Origin: Bacteroidia bacterium
GTDB taxonomy: Bacteria > Bacteroidota > Bacteroidia > NS11-12g > UBA9320
NCBI GenBank assembly: GCA_020849295.1
Contig: JADLGN010000027.1
Location: 62,001-126,000, forward strand
Direction: 5' to 3'
Length of the DNA: 64,000 bases
The position numbers and the translations under genes are program-made. Position 1 is the stretch's first letter. Each line of letters starts with the position of its first letter. The notes under the pieces were generated by a model. That model saw only the letters and a program-made list of their open reading frames with translations, was not told the DNA's origin and did no database searches. Positions 63,849-64,000 of this stretch are shown here, one piece after another.

Positions 63849-64000
63849 ATGAAAATAACAGAAAAGTTGAAAAAAAAATTAGGTCCTTTGGGTGACCATG
63901 CTCATTATGCTCACGGATATTACATGTATCCACGCTTAGAAGGCGAAATAAGTAATAAAATGATGTTTAATGGCAGCGAAAAACTTGTATGGAGTTTGAA
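63849..64000 (+). CDS. PLP-dependent aminotransferase/alpha-oxoamine-synthase-like protein, N-terminal part (partial)
   Basis: The frame starts at ATG 63849 and is still open at the window end; 50 residues are visible. The beginning KKKLGPLGDHAHYAHGYYM followed by PRLEGEIS and KLVWSLN matches the N-terminus of a Bacteroidota class I/II aminotransferase family related to 8-amino-7-oxononanoate and serine palmitoyl synthases. The catalytic domain is outside the window, so the reaction cannot be stated. Confidence 0.75.
   Translation, partial: MKITEKLKKKLGPLGDHAHYAHGYYMYPRLEGEISNKMMFNGSEKLVWSL

Overview
The window is AT-rich chromosomal DNA (about 30% G+C by eye) from a member of the Bacteroidota, probably an anaerobic or facultatively anaerobic Bacteroidales-like lineage. 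The evidence is: two proteins with type IX secretion (T9SS) C-terminal sorting domains, one of them PorZ-like; the compact block rpmB-rpmG-DUF4295-ftsY-rimO-bshC; several upstream elements of the Bacteroidota type TTTG-N17..21-TAnnTTTG; frequent TTG starts (lnt, gmk, the mocA-like gene); and pyruvate:ferredoxin oxidoreductase. No insertion sequences, CRISPR arrays, tRNA or rRNA genes were recognised.

Layout. 1-4507 (+): end of a respiratory complex I operon (partial nuoL, a HEPN-like small protein, nuoM, nuoN, a small unknown). 4579-6955 (+): anmK and an amino-acid dehydrogenase. 6960-14962 (-): a long same-strand run with two alpha/beta hydrolases, ExbD/ExbB, a four-gene lipid head-group cassette (lipid-kinase-like, CdsA-like, CDP-alcohol phosphatidyltransferase, SDR epimerase), two small secreted unknowns and a CsgG/TolB-like outer-membrane protein. 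15183-22494 (+): an HTH regulator, lnt, porZ, a GT39-type membrane glycosyltransferase and recO. 22550-31524 (-): an OmpA-family protein with TSP3 repeats, bshC, rimO, ftsY, DUF4295, rpmG, rpmB, a TerB/DnaJ protein, a DUF4340 protein and a DUF2911 protein. 31686-36023 (+, with one small - gene): EamA transporter, yicC, gmk, nadD, a PBCV-adaptor-like small secreted protein (-) and a DUF4056 protein. 36036-52268 (-): rsmI, ribE, then a 14.9-kb gene for a 4960-residue secreted surface protein. 52493-63148 (-): an eight-gene redox operon. 63849 onward (+): start of a PLP-dependent alpha-oxoamine-synthase-like gene.

The most notable system is the operon 63148 to 52493 (read right to left): MocA-like cytidylyltransferase, XdhC, SDR dehydrogenase, DUF302 protein, fused [2Fe-2S]/molybdenum subunit, FAD subunit, pyruvate:ferredoxin oxidoreductase (PFOR), MOSC protein. 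The FAD subunit carries a cysteine-rich insertion (C122, C138, C146, C155) of the kind that binds an extra [4Fe-4S] cluster in 4-hydroxybenzoyl-CoA reductase. That separates it from ordinary xanthine dehydrogenases and suggests a ferredoxin-driven reductive enzyme. My inference is that PFOR supplies low-potential electrons, via ferredoxin, to this molybdo-flavo-Fe/S reductase, while MocA, XdhC and perhaps MOSC mature its cofactor. The substrate is unknown.

The second notable item is the giant adhesin-like protein: five N-terminal beta-helix modules, most followed by CARDB-like spacers, then a PKD domain, three Ig-like modules, 15 more PKD domains and a T9SS sorting domain. PorZ and Lnt, encoded elsewhere in the window, belong to the envelope machinery such a protein would use.
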